DNA from: Rhodococcus aetherivorans
GTDB taxonomy: Bacteria; Actinomycetota; Actinomycetes; Mycobacteriales; Mycobacteriaceae
Direction of reading: 5' to 3'
NCBI RefSeq assembly: GCF_011058165.1
Contig: NZ_JAALEG010000010.1
Location: 1 to 64,000, forward strand
DNA length: 64,000 nt
Part shown: one piece after another, positions 35,244-44,033 of the stretch
How the letters are laid out: the number at the start of each line of letters is the position of its first letter
Position numbering within the stretch: the first letter of the stretch is position 1
Position numbers and translations under genes: made by a program
The notes under the pieces: model-generated
The model's database searches: none
What the model was told of the DNA's origin: nothing
Seen by the model: only the letters and a program-made list of their open reading frames with translations

Positions 35244-36820
35244 CGGCCGCGAACCTGGTCGACGACGGCCGAGACCAGCTCGCGCTTGAGGATCTTTCCG
35301 GTGGCGGTCATGGGCAGGGCCGCGGTGAATTCGACGGACCGGGGGTACTTGTAGCCGGCCATCTGGTCCTTGCACCAGTCGATCAGCTCCGTCTCGGTGA
35401 TCCGTGCACCCGGTTCGAGGATGACGAATGCCTTGACTTCTTCGCCGTGCCGTTCGTCCGGGACGCCCACGACGGCTGCGAGCGAGACCGCGGCGTGCGT
35501 CATCAGTACTTCCTCGATCTCTCGGGGGTAGACGTTGAATCCGCCGCGGACGATGAGATCCTTGGCCCGGTCGACGATGTAGTAGAAGCCGTCCTCGTCG
35601 CGCCGTGCGAGATCGCCTGTGCGGAACCAGCCGTCGCGCATCACCTCGGCGGTGGCGTCGGGCCGGCCGAGGTAGCCCTTCATCACGTTGTGGCCGCGGA
35701 GTGCGAGCTCCCCGACCTGGTCGTCGCCGAGAACGGGGTTCCAGTGCTCGTCGACGAGCTTGGCCTCGATGCCCCAGACCGGAACACCGATCGAGCCGGG
35801 GCGGGGGTCGCGTTCGGGGTCGCTGAAGACCGCCAGCGGCGAGGTTTCGGACAGACCGTAGCCCTCGAGAATCCGCACGCCGAAGCGGCGTTCGAACTGG
35901 GCGTGGATCTCCACGGGCAGCGCGGCGCCACCGGAGATCGCGCGCCGCAGGGAGCGGGAGATGCGGTCGACGTCGACGGTGTCGTCGACCGCGCCGAGCA
36001 GAGCCCAGTACATGGTCGGCACCCCGGCGAAGACGGTGATGTCCTCGCCGACCATGAGCTCGAGCGCCGCCTTCGCGTCGAACCGCGGCAGGAGCACGAG
36101 GGTGGCGCCGACCGACAGGCCGGCATTCATCGTCACGGTCTGGCCGAAGGAATGGAACAGTGGCAGGGTGAGCAGGTAGGTGTCCGGGCGCAGCGGGGTG
36201 CTGTCGAACAACCGGTTGGCGGTCAGGGCATTGAGCAGCATGTTCGCGTGCGTCAGTTCCGCGCCCTTCGGCCGGCCGGTGGTGCCGCTGGTGTAGAGGA
36301 TCACCGCGGTATCGCCGGGCTCGCGAACGACGGTGTCGAATGTGTCCGGACGGGTCTCGACGGCCCGGGCGAGGGTGCCGACGCCGGGGATCGGCGACGA
36401 CGTGTCCGGGTCCGCGGTGAGGAGAATCATCTCGCGGCATCCGGCGGCGTTGTCGAATCCGGCACGGCCGTATTCGCCCATGGGCAGGTCGTCGGTGCCC
36501 TCGAAGCAGAAGTAGAGGGCGGCACCGGAATCGTCGAGATGGTAGGTGATCTCGCGCGGCTTGAGCAGGATGTTCAACGGCACGACGATCGCGCCGGCCT
36601 TGAGGATCCCGTAGTAGACGGCGGGGAACTGCGGGATGTTCGGGCACGAGAGCGCGACCTTGTCGCCGGGGCCGATGCCCCGGGCGGCGAGCAGGTTCGC
36701 CACCTGGTTGGCCAGGGCGTCGAGGTGGGCGTAGGTGAGGCGTTCCGTGCCGAAGACCAGTGCGACGCGATCGGGGTAGCGACGGACGGAGTCTTCCAGT
36801 AGTACGGAGAGATTGAGCAC
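35240..36820 (-). CDS. Acyl-CoA ligase (AMP-forming, ANL superfamily)
   Basis: A 526-residue adenylate-forming ligase. It shows P-loop YTSGTTGRPKGAELTH (about residue 172), EGYGLSETSP, the hinge region YYIVDRAKDLIVRGGFNVYP and the C-terminal catalytic Lys in MTATGKILKREL. It activates a carboxylic acid with ATP and CoA. GTG start behind AGGACA. It sits between the CoA-transferase genes and the CMD gene in one operon, so it supplies the CoA ester of a pathway intermediate or of a released acid. Confidence 0.92.
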   Translation of the reverse strand: MLNLSVLLEDSVRRYPDRVALVFGTERLTYAHLDALANQVANLLAARGIGPGDKVALSCPNIPQFPAVYYGILKAGAIVVPLNILLKPREITYHLDDSGAALYFCFEGTDDLPMGEYGRAGFDNAAGCREMILLTADPDTSSPIPGVGTLARAVETRPDTFDTVVREPGDTAVILYTSGTTGRPKGAELTHANMLLNALTANRLFDSTPLRPDTYLLTLPLFHSFGQTVTMNAGLSVGATLVLLPRFDAKAALELMVGEDITVFAGVPTMYWALLGAVDDTVDVDRISRSLRRAISGGAALPVEIHAQFERRFGVRILEGYGLSETSPLAVFSDPERDPRPGSIGVPVWGIEAKLVDEHWNPVLGDDQVGELALRGHNVMKGYLGRPDATAEVMRDGWFRTGDLARRDEDGFYYIVDRAKDLIVRGGFNVYPREIEEVLMTHAAVSLAAVVGVPDERHGEEVKAFVILEPGARITETELIDWCKDQMAGYKYPRSVEFTAALPMTATGKILKRELVSAVVDQVRGR

Positions 36821-36860
36821 GAGAGTGTGTCCTGTCGTTGTGACGAGGGAGACGGTGGGG

Positions 36861-37508
36861 TCAGCCCAGGGGTGCGTCGGTGGCGGCGCGGACCTGCTCG
36901 GCGGTGACGCCGGGTGCGCACTCGACCAGCACCAGTCCGGTGTCGGTGACGTCGAGGACGGCGAGGTCGGTGATGATCCGCTGCACCACGGCCTCCCCGG
37001 TGAGCGGCAGGGTGCACCGCTCGACAATCTTCGATGCGCCGGTCTTGTCGGTGTGCTCCATCAGCACGATGACCGTGCGGGCGCCGTGGACGAGGTCCAT
37101 CGCCCCGCCCATGCCCTTGACCATCTTGCCCGGCACCATCCAGTTCGCCAGATCCCCGGTGGCGGAGACCTGCATCCCACCGAGCACCGCGGTGTCGATG
37201 TGCCCGCCGCGGATCATCCCGAACGAGATGGCCGAGTCGAAGAACGCCGCACCGGGGTGGACGGTGACCGTTTCCTTGCCGGCGTTGATCAGGTCCGGAT
37301 CGACGGCGTCCTCGGTCGGGTAGGGGCCCGTCCCCAGGATCCCGTTCTCCGAATGCAGCGTGACCCGCACGCCCTCGGGTAGGAAGTTCGGAATCAGCGT
37401 CGGCAGCCCGATGCCGAGATTGACGTACTGCCCCGGCGTGAGTTCCTGCGCGGCGCGGGCCGCCATCTCGGTACGTGACCAGCCGAGGGTGTCGATCACT
37501 GCGGTCAT
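36861..37508 (-). CDS. 3-oxoacid CoA-transferase subunit B
   Basis: A 215-residue beta subunit of a family I CoA-transferase. The nucleophilic Glu is in [11 protein letters not shown], and [14 protein letters not shown] and [17 protein letters not shown] are typical of SCOT/PcaJ. It starts within the stop of subunit A (ATGA). It moves CoA from succinyl-CoA to acetoacetate or 3-oxoadipate. The nearby BKACE gene, whose family produces acetoacetate, favours acetoacetate. Confidence 0.92.
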   Translation of the reverse strand: MTAVIDTLGWSRTEMAARAAQELTPGQYVNLGIGLPTLIPNFLPEGVRVTLHSENGILGTGPYPTEDAVDPDLINAGKETVTVHPGAAFFDSAISFGMIRGGHIDTAVLGGMQVSATGDLANWMVPGKMVKGMGGAMDLVHGARTVIVLMEHTDKTGASKIVERCTLPLTGEAVVQRIITDLAVLDVTDTGLVLVECAPGVTAEQVRAATDAPLG

Positions 37509-38269
37509 GCTCGGGCCTCCTTGGCGGCGCGCACGGTGCGCTTCTCGATCTGCTTGTCCTGCATTCCGGTGTGCACGATGCGGTCGACGAAGATTCCCGG
37601 AAGGTGCACCTGGTCCGGGTCGATCTCGCCGGGTTCGACGAGCTGTTCGACCTGGGCGATGCAGATCTTCCCGGCCATCGCGGCCAGCGGGTTGAAGTTC
37701 ATCGCGGCCTTGTTGAACACCAGGTTGCCCTCGGTGTCGCCGCGCAGCGCATGTACCAGGGCGAAGTCCGCGGTGATCGATTCTTCGAGCACGTACCGCC
37801 TGCCGCGGAACTCGCGGATCTCCTTCGGCGGCGACGCGAGTGCGACGGATCCGTCCGCGTGGTAGCGCCACGGCAGCCCGCCCTGCGAGACGGGGGTGCC
37901 GACCCCGGCGGGAGTGAAGAACGCCGGGATGCCGGCGCCGCCGGCACGCATCTTCTCCGCCAGGGTGCCCTGCGGGGTCAGCTCCACCTCGAGTTCACCG
38001 GAGAGGTACTGACGGGCGAACTCCTTGTTCTCCCCCACATAGGAGGCGGTGACGCGGCGGATCCGCTTGTCGCCGAGCAGGATTCCCAGTCCGTGCCCGT
38101 CGACGCCGCAGTTGTTGGAGAACACCTCGAAATCGGTGCCCTTCCCCTCCGCGAGCGCCGCGATCAGCTCGTCTGGGATGCCTGACAGGCCGAAACCTCC
38201 GACCGCGAGCGAGGCACCGGACGGGATGTCGGCGACGGCCTCGGCCGCAGTTGTGTAGATCTTGCTCAA
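37505..38269 (-). CDS. 3-oxoacid CoA-transferase subunit A
   Basis: A 254-residue alpha subunit with the CoA-binding [13 protein letters not shown] near residue 24 and [15 protein letters not shown]. It forms the transferase with the following subunit B. The start codon is TTG, behind GGAGAAAG, the first of several TTG starts in this region. It is the first gene of a tightly coupled run: subunit A, subunit B, ligase and CMD. Confidence 0.92.
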   Translation of the reverse strand: MSKIYTTAAEAVADIPSGASLAVGGFGLSGIPDELIAALAEGKGTDFEVFSNNCGVDGHGLGILLGDKRIRRVTASYVGENKEFARQYLSGELEVELTPQGTLAEKMRAGGAGIPAFFTPAGVGTPVSQGGLPWRYHADGSVALASPPKEIREFRGRRYVLEESITADFALVHALRGDTEGNLVFNKAAMNFNPLAAMAGKICIAQVEQLVEPGEIDPDQVHLPGIFVDRIVHTGMQDKQIEKRTVRAAKEARA

Positions 38270-38366
38270 TTTCTTTCTCCGTACTGGCGCAGGACGCGCG
38301 ATGCAGGGGGCGTGTGGCTGGCGTGAGGGGCGGGCCGGCGACCTCGAGTCGTGGCCCGCCCCGGAA

Positions 38367-38960
38367 TCAGCACCGCGCTGCGGCGGATGCTGCGGTGTGC
38401 TCGATCAGTTCCTGCAGCAGCTCCTCGGCGCGCGGCCAATATCCGTAGCCGGCGGCGGGATTCAGGTGCCCGACGTTGCCGAGGTCGACCAGCCGGCTGC
38501 CCCACAGCTCGGCCATGCCGGTCACACGGCGGTAGCAGGCGAGTGGATCGTTGCGGCTTGCTGCGACGACACTCGGGAACGGCAGCCTCCGGCGAGGGAT
38601 GGGGTTCCAGCCGCCACGGTCGAGGTCTTCGCCGGAGGGGTAGCCGGCGGGCAGCGGCAACTCCAGGTCCGCCGGGGTCGCCAGGAGGGCGCCCTGGATC
38701 GGCCGGGTGGGGTTCTGGGCCCAGTGGACTGTGGTCATGACTCCGGCGCTGTGGGCGACGAGCACGACCGGGCCGGAGATGTCGTTCAGGACGGTGTCGA
38801 GAGCGGCGACGCGGGCGGCACGGTCGAGCTTGTCGTGCTCGAGCGGGGGCACGGTGCGCGCGTCGTCGAGGCGTTCGGCGAGCAGGGTCTGCCAGTGGTC
38901 CGCGACGTGGTCTCGCAGACCCGGCACTATCACCACGGTCGGAGAGGTGGGGCTGTTCAA
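38367..38960 (-). CDS. RBBP9/YdeN family serine hydrolase
   Basis: A 197-residue small alpha/beta hydrolase. VIVPGLRDHVADHWQTLL is the family N-terminus, the nucleophile is in VLVAHSAGVM, the acid in ASRNDPLA and the His in GNVGHLNPAAGYG. It starts with TTG behind CTGGAG. It lies between the MFS transporter and the CoA-transferase genes on the same strand and may hydrolyse an ester or amide intermediate of the pathway. Confidence 0.86.
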   Translation of the reverse strand: MNSPTSPTVVIVPGLRDHVADHWQTLLAERLDDARTVPPLEHDKLDRAARVAALDTVLNDISGPVVLVAHSAGVMTTVHWAQNPTRPIQGALLATPADLELPLPAGYPSGEDLDRGGWNPIPRRRLPFPSVVAASRNDPLACYRRVTGMAELWGSRLVDLGNVGHLNPAAGYGYWPRAEELLQELIEHTAASAAARC

Positions 38961-39011
38961 GATCGGCTCCAGGAGCTTGTTCGAAGTGACGGGGAAGCAG
39001 GAGTGTCTGCC

Positions 39012-40343
39012 TCAGCGGGCGACGGGAGTGCTCAGTGCGAGGAGTTTGCGCAGTCCCGCAGGATGGAGGCGCTTGCCGGCCAGCAGCGCGGCGATGGCGG
39101 CGAGGTAGACCAGGGGCGACAGCTGCAGCGCCTCTCGCAAGCCGAGCCGATCGGCGAGGATGCCGACGACGAACGGGCCGAGGGCGAGACCGAGCAGGTT
39201 GTTGGCGACGGTGAGCGTGCCCATCGCGGACGCGCGCACCGACGTGTGGGTCAGGTTCGCGACCATCGCTGCGGTTGGACCCGAGGAGCCGGCGGAGAAG
39301 AAGGCACCGATTCCGATGAGCACAAGCTGGGCGGGGCCGGCCTCGAGCCGGAAGGCGGTAAGCAGGCACACCAGCGCGATGATGCAGAAGACGACGGCAG
39401 CGGTCCACTTGCGGGTGATGTCGTGGCGGCCGAGGCGGTCGGTGATGATGCCGCAGACGACCATGCCACTGCCGACGAGAAGTACGACGATCGAGGCGGC
39501 GGCTCCGGCCTTGTCCGGGGCGAGGCCGTAGTACCGGTTGAAGTAGCTCGGAGTCCACGACAGCAGCACTGCGGCGGTGAATATCTGCAGTCCGCCACCG
39601 ATGTAGGCGAACAGCACTGCCGGATTGGTGAACAGGCTCGACACCGGGGCGCGAAAGCCGTCGGGTGGGGTTGCGGTCTGCCTCGGGTGTTCGTCGGCGG
39701 CGTTCTCGGCGAGCCTGCGTTCGGTGACGAGCGTCCGGAACAGCGCAACCAGGATCAGGCCGAAGACCGCCATGGCCGCGAACGACCATCGCCAGCTCAG
39801 GTGCACGGCGATCACTCCGCCGAGGGCGACGCCGATCACCGACCCGAACGATCCGCCGGCCATGAAGGCGCCGCTGAGTGAGGCGTGCACCCGCGGGGCG
39901 AATACACTCAGCACCACCGCGATGCCCACGCTGCCGTAGGCGGCTTCGCCGACGCCGACGAGGAATCTGGCACCGAGCATCTGCTCGAAGTTGGAGGCGA
40001 CCGCACAGAGCAGGGTGGCCGCGCTCCACAACACGGCCATGAGCACGAGGCTCTTGACCCGGCCCCACCGGTCCGCGAGCAGCGACAACGGCAGGGTGAG
40101 CAGGCCGACCATGAGGGCGACGATGCTGGTGAGGGAGGCGAGCTGTGAATCAGACAGGGCCCATTCGCTTTTCAGGAACGGGAAGACGGCGCTGAGGACC
40201 TGTCGGGACATGTAGTCCGAGAGCAGCAGCCCGAAGGTCAGGGCGAAGACGATCCACGGGTACGTCCGTGAGCGCGTGTGGGGGCGGGGACCGGCGGCCG
40301 GTGTACCGGTCGGATTCTCCACGGGGGAGGTGGGCAGTCCCAT
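39012..40343 (-). CDS. MFS transporter
   Basis: A 443-residue 12-helix major facilitator. The loop 2-3 motif is LLADRWGRVKSLVL and a second copy, IITDRLGRHD, follows the central loop. The layout is like aromatic-acid or anion:cation symporters that import aromatic and carboxylic acids. Start: ATG behind CAGGAG. As the only transporter in the catabolic cluster it probably imports the substrate. It is separated from the upstream BKACE gene by two hairpins, so it probably has its own promoter. Confidence 0.9.
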   Translation of the reverse strand: MGLPTSPVENPTGTPAAGPRPHTRSRTYPWIVFALTFGLLLSDYMSRQVLSAVFPFLKSEWALSDSQLASLTSIVALMVGLLTLPLSLLADRWGRVKSLVLMAVLWSAATLLCAVASNFEQMLGARFLVGVGEAAYGSVGIAVVLSVFAPRVHASLSGAFMAGGSFGSVIGVALGGVIAVHLSWRWSFAAMAVFGLILVALFRTLVTERRLAENAADEHPRQTATPPDGFRAPVSSLFTNPAVLFAYIGGGLQIFTAAVLLSWTPSYFNRYYGLAPDKAGAAASIVVLLVGSGMVVCGIITDRLGRHDITRKWTAAVVFCIIALVCLLTAFRLEAGPAQLVLIGIGAFFSAGSSGPTAAMVANLTHTSVRASAMGTLTVANNLLGLALGPFVVGILADRLGLREALQLSPLVYLAAIAALLAGKRLHPAGLRKLLALSTPVAR

Positions 40344-40418
40344 GGGAACTCCTGTGGGCGAGGGTGGCGGTGAATGCGGAGGAACGACCGCGAGGAGGAC
40401 AGAACGAGACGTCGTGGG

Positions 40419-40491
40419 CCTCTCCCGTGGCACCGCCACGGGAGAGGTGGCACCCACGGCCGGGGCACGCACGGTGCTGTGTGCGTGCCCC
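40419..40491. terminator. Two successive hairpins between the BKACE and MFS genes
   Basis: Hairpin 1: CCTCTCCCGTGGC (40419-40431) with GCCACGGGAGAGG (40435-40447), a 13-bp stem with a 3-nt loop. Hairpin 2: GGGGCACGCAC (40462-40472) with GTGCGTGCCCC (40481-40491). Both lie just downstream of the BKACE stop, so they should terminate or attenuate the TauD/BKACE transcript. Confidence 0.8.
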
Positions 40492-40518
40492 TCCGGGGAG
40501 GTGTCCGGTGTGCCTGGC

Positions 40519-41571
40519 TCAGGCGTGCTGGGTGAAGCCGCGCTGGCCGGGCTTGCGGTTGGGTGCGAAGCCGACCTTGGCGAGGGTCTCGTCGGCGTCG
40601 GCGTAGCGCTCGTCGAGCTTGTAGATCTCGCGGGCCTCCTTGCCGGTGGCCACCTGCCGGCCGAGTTCACCGGCGATGCGCACGAGCTGTTCGATCTGCT
40701 GGACCGAGGTCATCTTCTCCTTGGTCGGCGTCCACAGGGTGTCCTCGTTGCCGACCCGGCAGTGCAGGCCCATCGCGATTGCCATGGTGTTGATCGGCAG
40801 TACCGACCGCATCAGGGTCTCGAGGGTCAGCACCGCGCCGTCGGGGGTGCGGCGGATGAACTCCATCATGTTGTAGGGGTTGGGGCCGTCGAACCCACCG
40901 CCGATACCGACCCAGGTCACCATCAGCGGGCCGGTGTAGACGCCGCGGCGGATCAGCCGTTCGACGGTTTCGAGCTGCGGGATACTCGAGAGCTGGAAGT
41001 GCGGCTGGATACCCTTGGCCTGCAAGCGCTTCAGGTGCTCTTCGACCCATTCCGGGCCGGCCGGGACGACCATCTCACGGTACGCCTCCCACACCTCGGG
41101 ACGCTCGAAGGAGGTACCGCGGATGTCGTCGGGGGTCATCAACTCCACGATGTTCATCTGGCTGGTGTTGATGGCGATGGTGACCTGATCCGGGGCTGGA
41201 TCGAGCTCGGCCAGCATGTGGCGGGCGTCGTCCGAGAGCCACTTGGCGTCGGCGCCCTCCCCCTCGGGGGCGAACGAGATCGACCCACCGACCTGCAGGA
41301 TCATGTCGGGCACGGCCTCACGCAACCGGCCGAGCAGCTCGTTGAACTTCGACAGCCGCTTGGAGCCCTTGCCGTCGAGTTCACGCACGTGGATGTGCAG
41401 GACGGTCGCGCCGGCGTCGTAGCAGTCCACCGCCTGCTGGACGTGCTCGTCCATGGTCAACGGCAGGTCCTCGCGGAAGTCGTCGAGTTCCCATTCCGGG
41501 CCGTACGGCGCGGCGGTGATGACCAGTTTCTCCTGGTTCTCGGGGAACAGGGAATCGTCGAGGAAGTGCAT
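40519..41571 (-). CDS. BKACE family (beta-keto acid cleavage enzyme, DUF849)
   Basis: A 350-residue zinc enzyme of the 3-keto-5-aminohexanoate cleavage family. Metal-binding and active-site segments include LHIHVRE (about residue 60), SISFAPEGEGADAKWLS and GLHCRVGNEDTLW. BKACE enzymes react a beta-keto acid with acetyl-CoA to give acetoacetate and a new CoA ester (established for the family). The identity of the keto acid is not readable. The start ATG is behind GGAGA. The upstream dioxygenase starts the same unit. Confidence 0.92.
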   Translation of the reverse strand: MHFLDDSLFPENQEKLVITAAPYGPEWELDDFREDLPLTMDEHVQQAVDCYDAGATVLHIHVRELDGKGSKRLSKFNELLGRLREAVPDMILQVGGSISFAPEGEGADAKWLSDDARHMLAELDPAPDQVTIAINTSQMNIVELMTPDDIRGTSFERPEVWEAYREMVVPAGPEWVEEHLKRLQAKGIQPHFQLSSIPQLETVERLIRRGVYTGPLMVTWVGIGGGFDGPNPYNMMEFIRRTPDGAVLTLETLMRSVLPINTMAIAMGLHCRVGNEDTLWTPTKEKMTSVQQIEQLVRIAGELGRQVATGKEAREIYKLDERYADADETLAKVGFAPNRKPGQRGFTQHA

Positions 41572-41613
41572 CTGTGGTCTCCGTTTCAGAGTCGATGAGG
41601 AAGGAAGAGGAAG

Positions 41614-42513
41614 TCAGAAGGGGCGGTCGCCGATGATCCCGGCGCGCTCCATCTTGCGTACGGCGGGCCAATAGTCCTGCACCGCATAGTGTTGGGTGGA
41701 ACGGTTGTCCCAGATGGCGATGCTGTTCTTCGTCCACCGCCAGCGCACCTGGTACTCGGGGATCGCGGCCTGGCTGATCAGGTACTGCAGCAGATTGCCG
41801 GCGCCGGGGGCGTAGTCGATCCCGAACCGGACATTGTCGGGGGTGTGGTAGTTGACCAGGTGCGTGGCAAAGGCGTTGACGAACAGGATCTTCTCGCCGG
41901 TCTCGGGGTGGGTGCGCACCACCGGGTGCTCCGCGTCCGGGTACCGCGCATGCAGCTGATGGCGCTGTTCCATCGGCAGGGCGGCACCGAAGCTCGCCTC
42001 GATGCTGTGCCGGGCCCGCAGTCCGGCGACCTGTTCCTTCACCGGCGCGGGCAGCCGCCGGTACGCCTCGGCCATGTTCACCCAGACGGTATCGCCACCG
42101 ACCGGCGGCGTCTCCACGCACCGCAGCACGCACCCCATGGGCGGGTTCTGCCGCCATGTGGCGTCGCAGTGGTAGGCGTTCTCGTAGTGCTCGGGCGGGC
42201 TGTCGACGTCCTTGTAGATCCGCACCAGGCCAGGGTTGTCGGGGTCGCTGCCGACCATCGGGTGATCCTCGAGCGGACCGAACCGTTCGGCCAGCGCCAC
42301 ATGCTCGGCGCGAGTGATGTCCTGGTCGCGGAAGAAGAGCACCTTGTGTTCGAGCAGGAGCGCGTGCAGCTGCTCGAACAGCGCATGGTCACGCGAAACC
42401 TCCCCGAGGTCGACGTCGAACAGCTCGGCGCCGATGGTGCAGGTGAGCGGTTCGACGCGGAACTCCCGCGTGGTGGCCGTGGTCGTCTCCGACGGCCGGG
42501 TGGTGGTAGTCAT
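41614..42513 (-). CDS. TauD/TfdA family Fe(II)/2-oxoglutarate dioxygenase
   Basis: A 299-residue dioxygenase with the iron triad: HxD in AYHCDATW and the distal His in NRSTQHYAVQDY; the 2-oxoglutarate-binding Arg lies further on. Length and motifs match taurine and 2,4-D dioxygenases. Such enzymes hydroxylate a carbon next to a heteroatom and so cleave C-S, C-O or C-N bonds. It is followed 42 bp later by the BKACE gene and probably performs the first oxidation of the pathway. Confidence 0.92.
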   Translation of the reverse strand: MTTTTRPSETTTATTREFRVEPLTCTIGAELFDVDLGEVSRDHALFEQLHALLLEHKVLFFRDQDITRAEHVALAERFGPLEDHPMVGSDPDNPGLVRIYKDVDSPPEHYENAYHCDATWRQNPPMGCVLRCVETPPVGGDTVWVNMAEAYRRLPAPVKEQVAGLRARHSIEASFGAALPMEQRHQLHARYPDAEHPVVRTHPETGEKILFVNAFATHLVNYHTPDNVRFGIDYAPGAGNLLQYLISQAAIPEYQVRWRWTKNSIAIWDNRSTQHYAVQDYWPAVRKMERAGIIGDRPF

Positions 42514-42577
42514 GACAGATCCTTCGTGGGTGGTGGGATGGCGGTGGCGTCCGGAGCAACATCCCGCCCGGCCGGGG

Positions 42578-43552
42578 TCAGAGGGTGAAGACCGACGAGC
42601 CGATGCTGCGACCGGCTTCGAGATCGTGGTGGGCGCGGACCGCGTCTTCGAGTGCATACCGCTGGTTGATCTCGATCGCGATCTTCCCGGTGGCGACGTG
42701 GGAGAACAGCTCTCCGGCGAGTTCGGCGCGCTCGGCCGGGTCGGCGATGTAGTCCGCGAGCGCCGGACGGGTCACGAACAACGATCCCTTGACCGCGAGC
42801 TGCATTGCGTCGATCGGGGGGATGGGCCCGGAGGCGGTACCGAAGCAGACCAGCAGACCGCGGCGCGCCAGCGAATCGAGGGAGGTCGGGTACGTCGTCT
42901 TGCCGATGCTGTCGTACACCACGGGAACGCCGGCGCCGTCCGTCAGTTCCCGCACTCGCTGCGCGACGTCCTCCTGCGTGTAGATCACGACGTGATCGCA
43001 CCCGTGGGCGCGCGCTGTCTCGGCCTTCTCCTCGCTCGAGACCGTCCCGATCACGTTGATTCCCAACAACTTCGCCCACTGGGTGAAGATCAGGCCCACG
43101 CCTCCCGCCGCGGCGTGCAGCAGTACGGTGTCCCCGGCCTTCAGCGGGTGGATGCGGCGCAGCAGGTAGGCGGTGGTCAAGCCGCGCATGGTCATCGCCG
43201 CGGCGGTGTCGAACCCGATGGCATCGGGCAGGGGGATCAGGTGTTCGGCGGGCATCACGCGCTCGGTGCTGTAGGCGCCGAGCGGGCTGCCGGTGTAGGT
43301 CACCCGATCGCCTTCCCGCACGTGCGCCACGTCCGGTCCGACGGCCTCGACCACGCCGGCGGCTTCGACACCCATGCCGGCCGGCAGGGGGGCGGGGTAC
43401 AGGCCGGTGCGGAAGTACGTGTCGGCGAAGTTGAGACCCACGGCCTCGTGCCGGATCCGGACCTCGCCCGGGCCGGGGTCTCCGACCTCGACGGCTTCCC
43501 ACCGCATGACCTCGGGGCCACCGGTTTCGTAGAAGCGGACGGCTTTTGCCAC
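42578..43552 (-). CDS. Quinone oxidoreductase (NADPH-dependent, MDR family)
   Basis: A 324-residue zinc-free medium-chain reductase. GLNFADTYFRTGLYP is the quinone-oxidoreductase signature and the Rossmann motif is HAAAGGVGLIFTQWAK. GTG start behind AAGGAG. It is the first gene of the minus-strand catabolic cluster and lies 64 bp before the TauD gene. It reduces quinones or enones, perhaps an unsaturated intermediate. Confidence 0.9.
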   Translation of the reverse strand: MAKAVRFYETGGPEVMRWEAVEVGDPGPGEVRIRHEAVGLNFADTYFRTGLYPAPLPAGMGVEAAGVVEAVGPDVAHVREGDRVTYTGSPLGAYSTERVMPAEHLIPLPDAIGFDTAAAMTMRGLTTAYLLRRIHPLKAGDTVLLHAAAGGVGLIFTQWAKLLGINVIGTVSSEEKAETARAHGCDHVVIYTQEDVAQRVRELTDGAGVPVVYDSIGKTTYPTSLDSLARRGLLVCFGTASGPIPPIDAMQLAVKGSLFVTRPALADYIADPAERAELAGELFSHVATGKIAIEINQRYALEDAVRAHHDLEAGRSIGSSVFTL

Positions 43553-44033
43553 AGTCTTCTCCTTGTCGCGCCTGCCGGCCCGTTCCACGGGGCAGGCTTC
43601 GGCGTCTTGATGTTTCCTCGGGATGTAATTGCTTCCCGCTGTACGGGATCCGGTCTGTCGAGGGCACGTTGCCGTACCCGACGGCGGTCGGTGTTCCGGC
43701 GGGAGGAGGTGGGCGATGTCGCGGCCGTGGCCGACGTTCCCTCTCCCCAACCGGCTCTGTGTGATGGACCTAACAGTAGTGGAGTGTCTGCCCGAATGCT
43801 TATCCCTGAGGGACGTAATTCTGTTCATTTGGGGACATGCCCTGTGCACTGGGGAAGGCTCCCGGTCCGGGCGGATCACCACATCCGGACTCGTCGATCG
43901 GATCAGGTCGACGTGGGCCGCGAATCCGGTGAGGAATCAGCGCGTCCCGGGCCGGTTCCAGGGGACGGCGCAGCAGGCCGACAACCCCACCGGTGTCGAC
44001 TACCGAACCGGCTCGTGCCCGCCGGAGTCGACG
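43553..44033. other. 481-bp gap upstream of the catabolic cluster
   Basis: No gene is supported here on either strand. It should hold the promoter of the minus-strand cluster. A relatively AT-rich patch lies at about 43765-43840 and contains the palindrome TCCCT-G-AGGGA (43803-43813), a possible regulator site. No clear -35/-10 pair is visible. Confidence 0.6.

Noticed and set aside
36861-38269. Beta-ketoadipate CoA-transferase PcaIJ
   Set aside because: The fold fits, but no other protocatechuate or catechol genes are present apart from a generic CMD protein; a BKACE gene nearby favours acetoacetate as acceptor.
40519-42513. Taurine utilisation operon
   Set aside because: The TauD-family enzyme is present but no TauABC transporter or other taurine gene accompanies it; the neighbours indicate a different carbon pathway.
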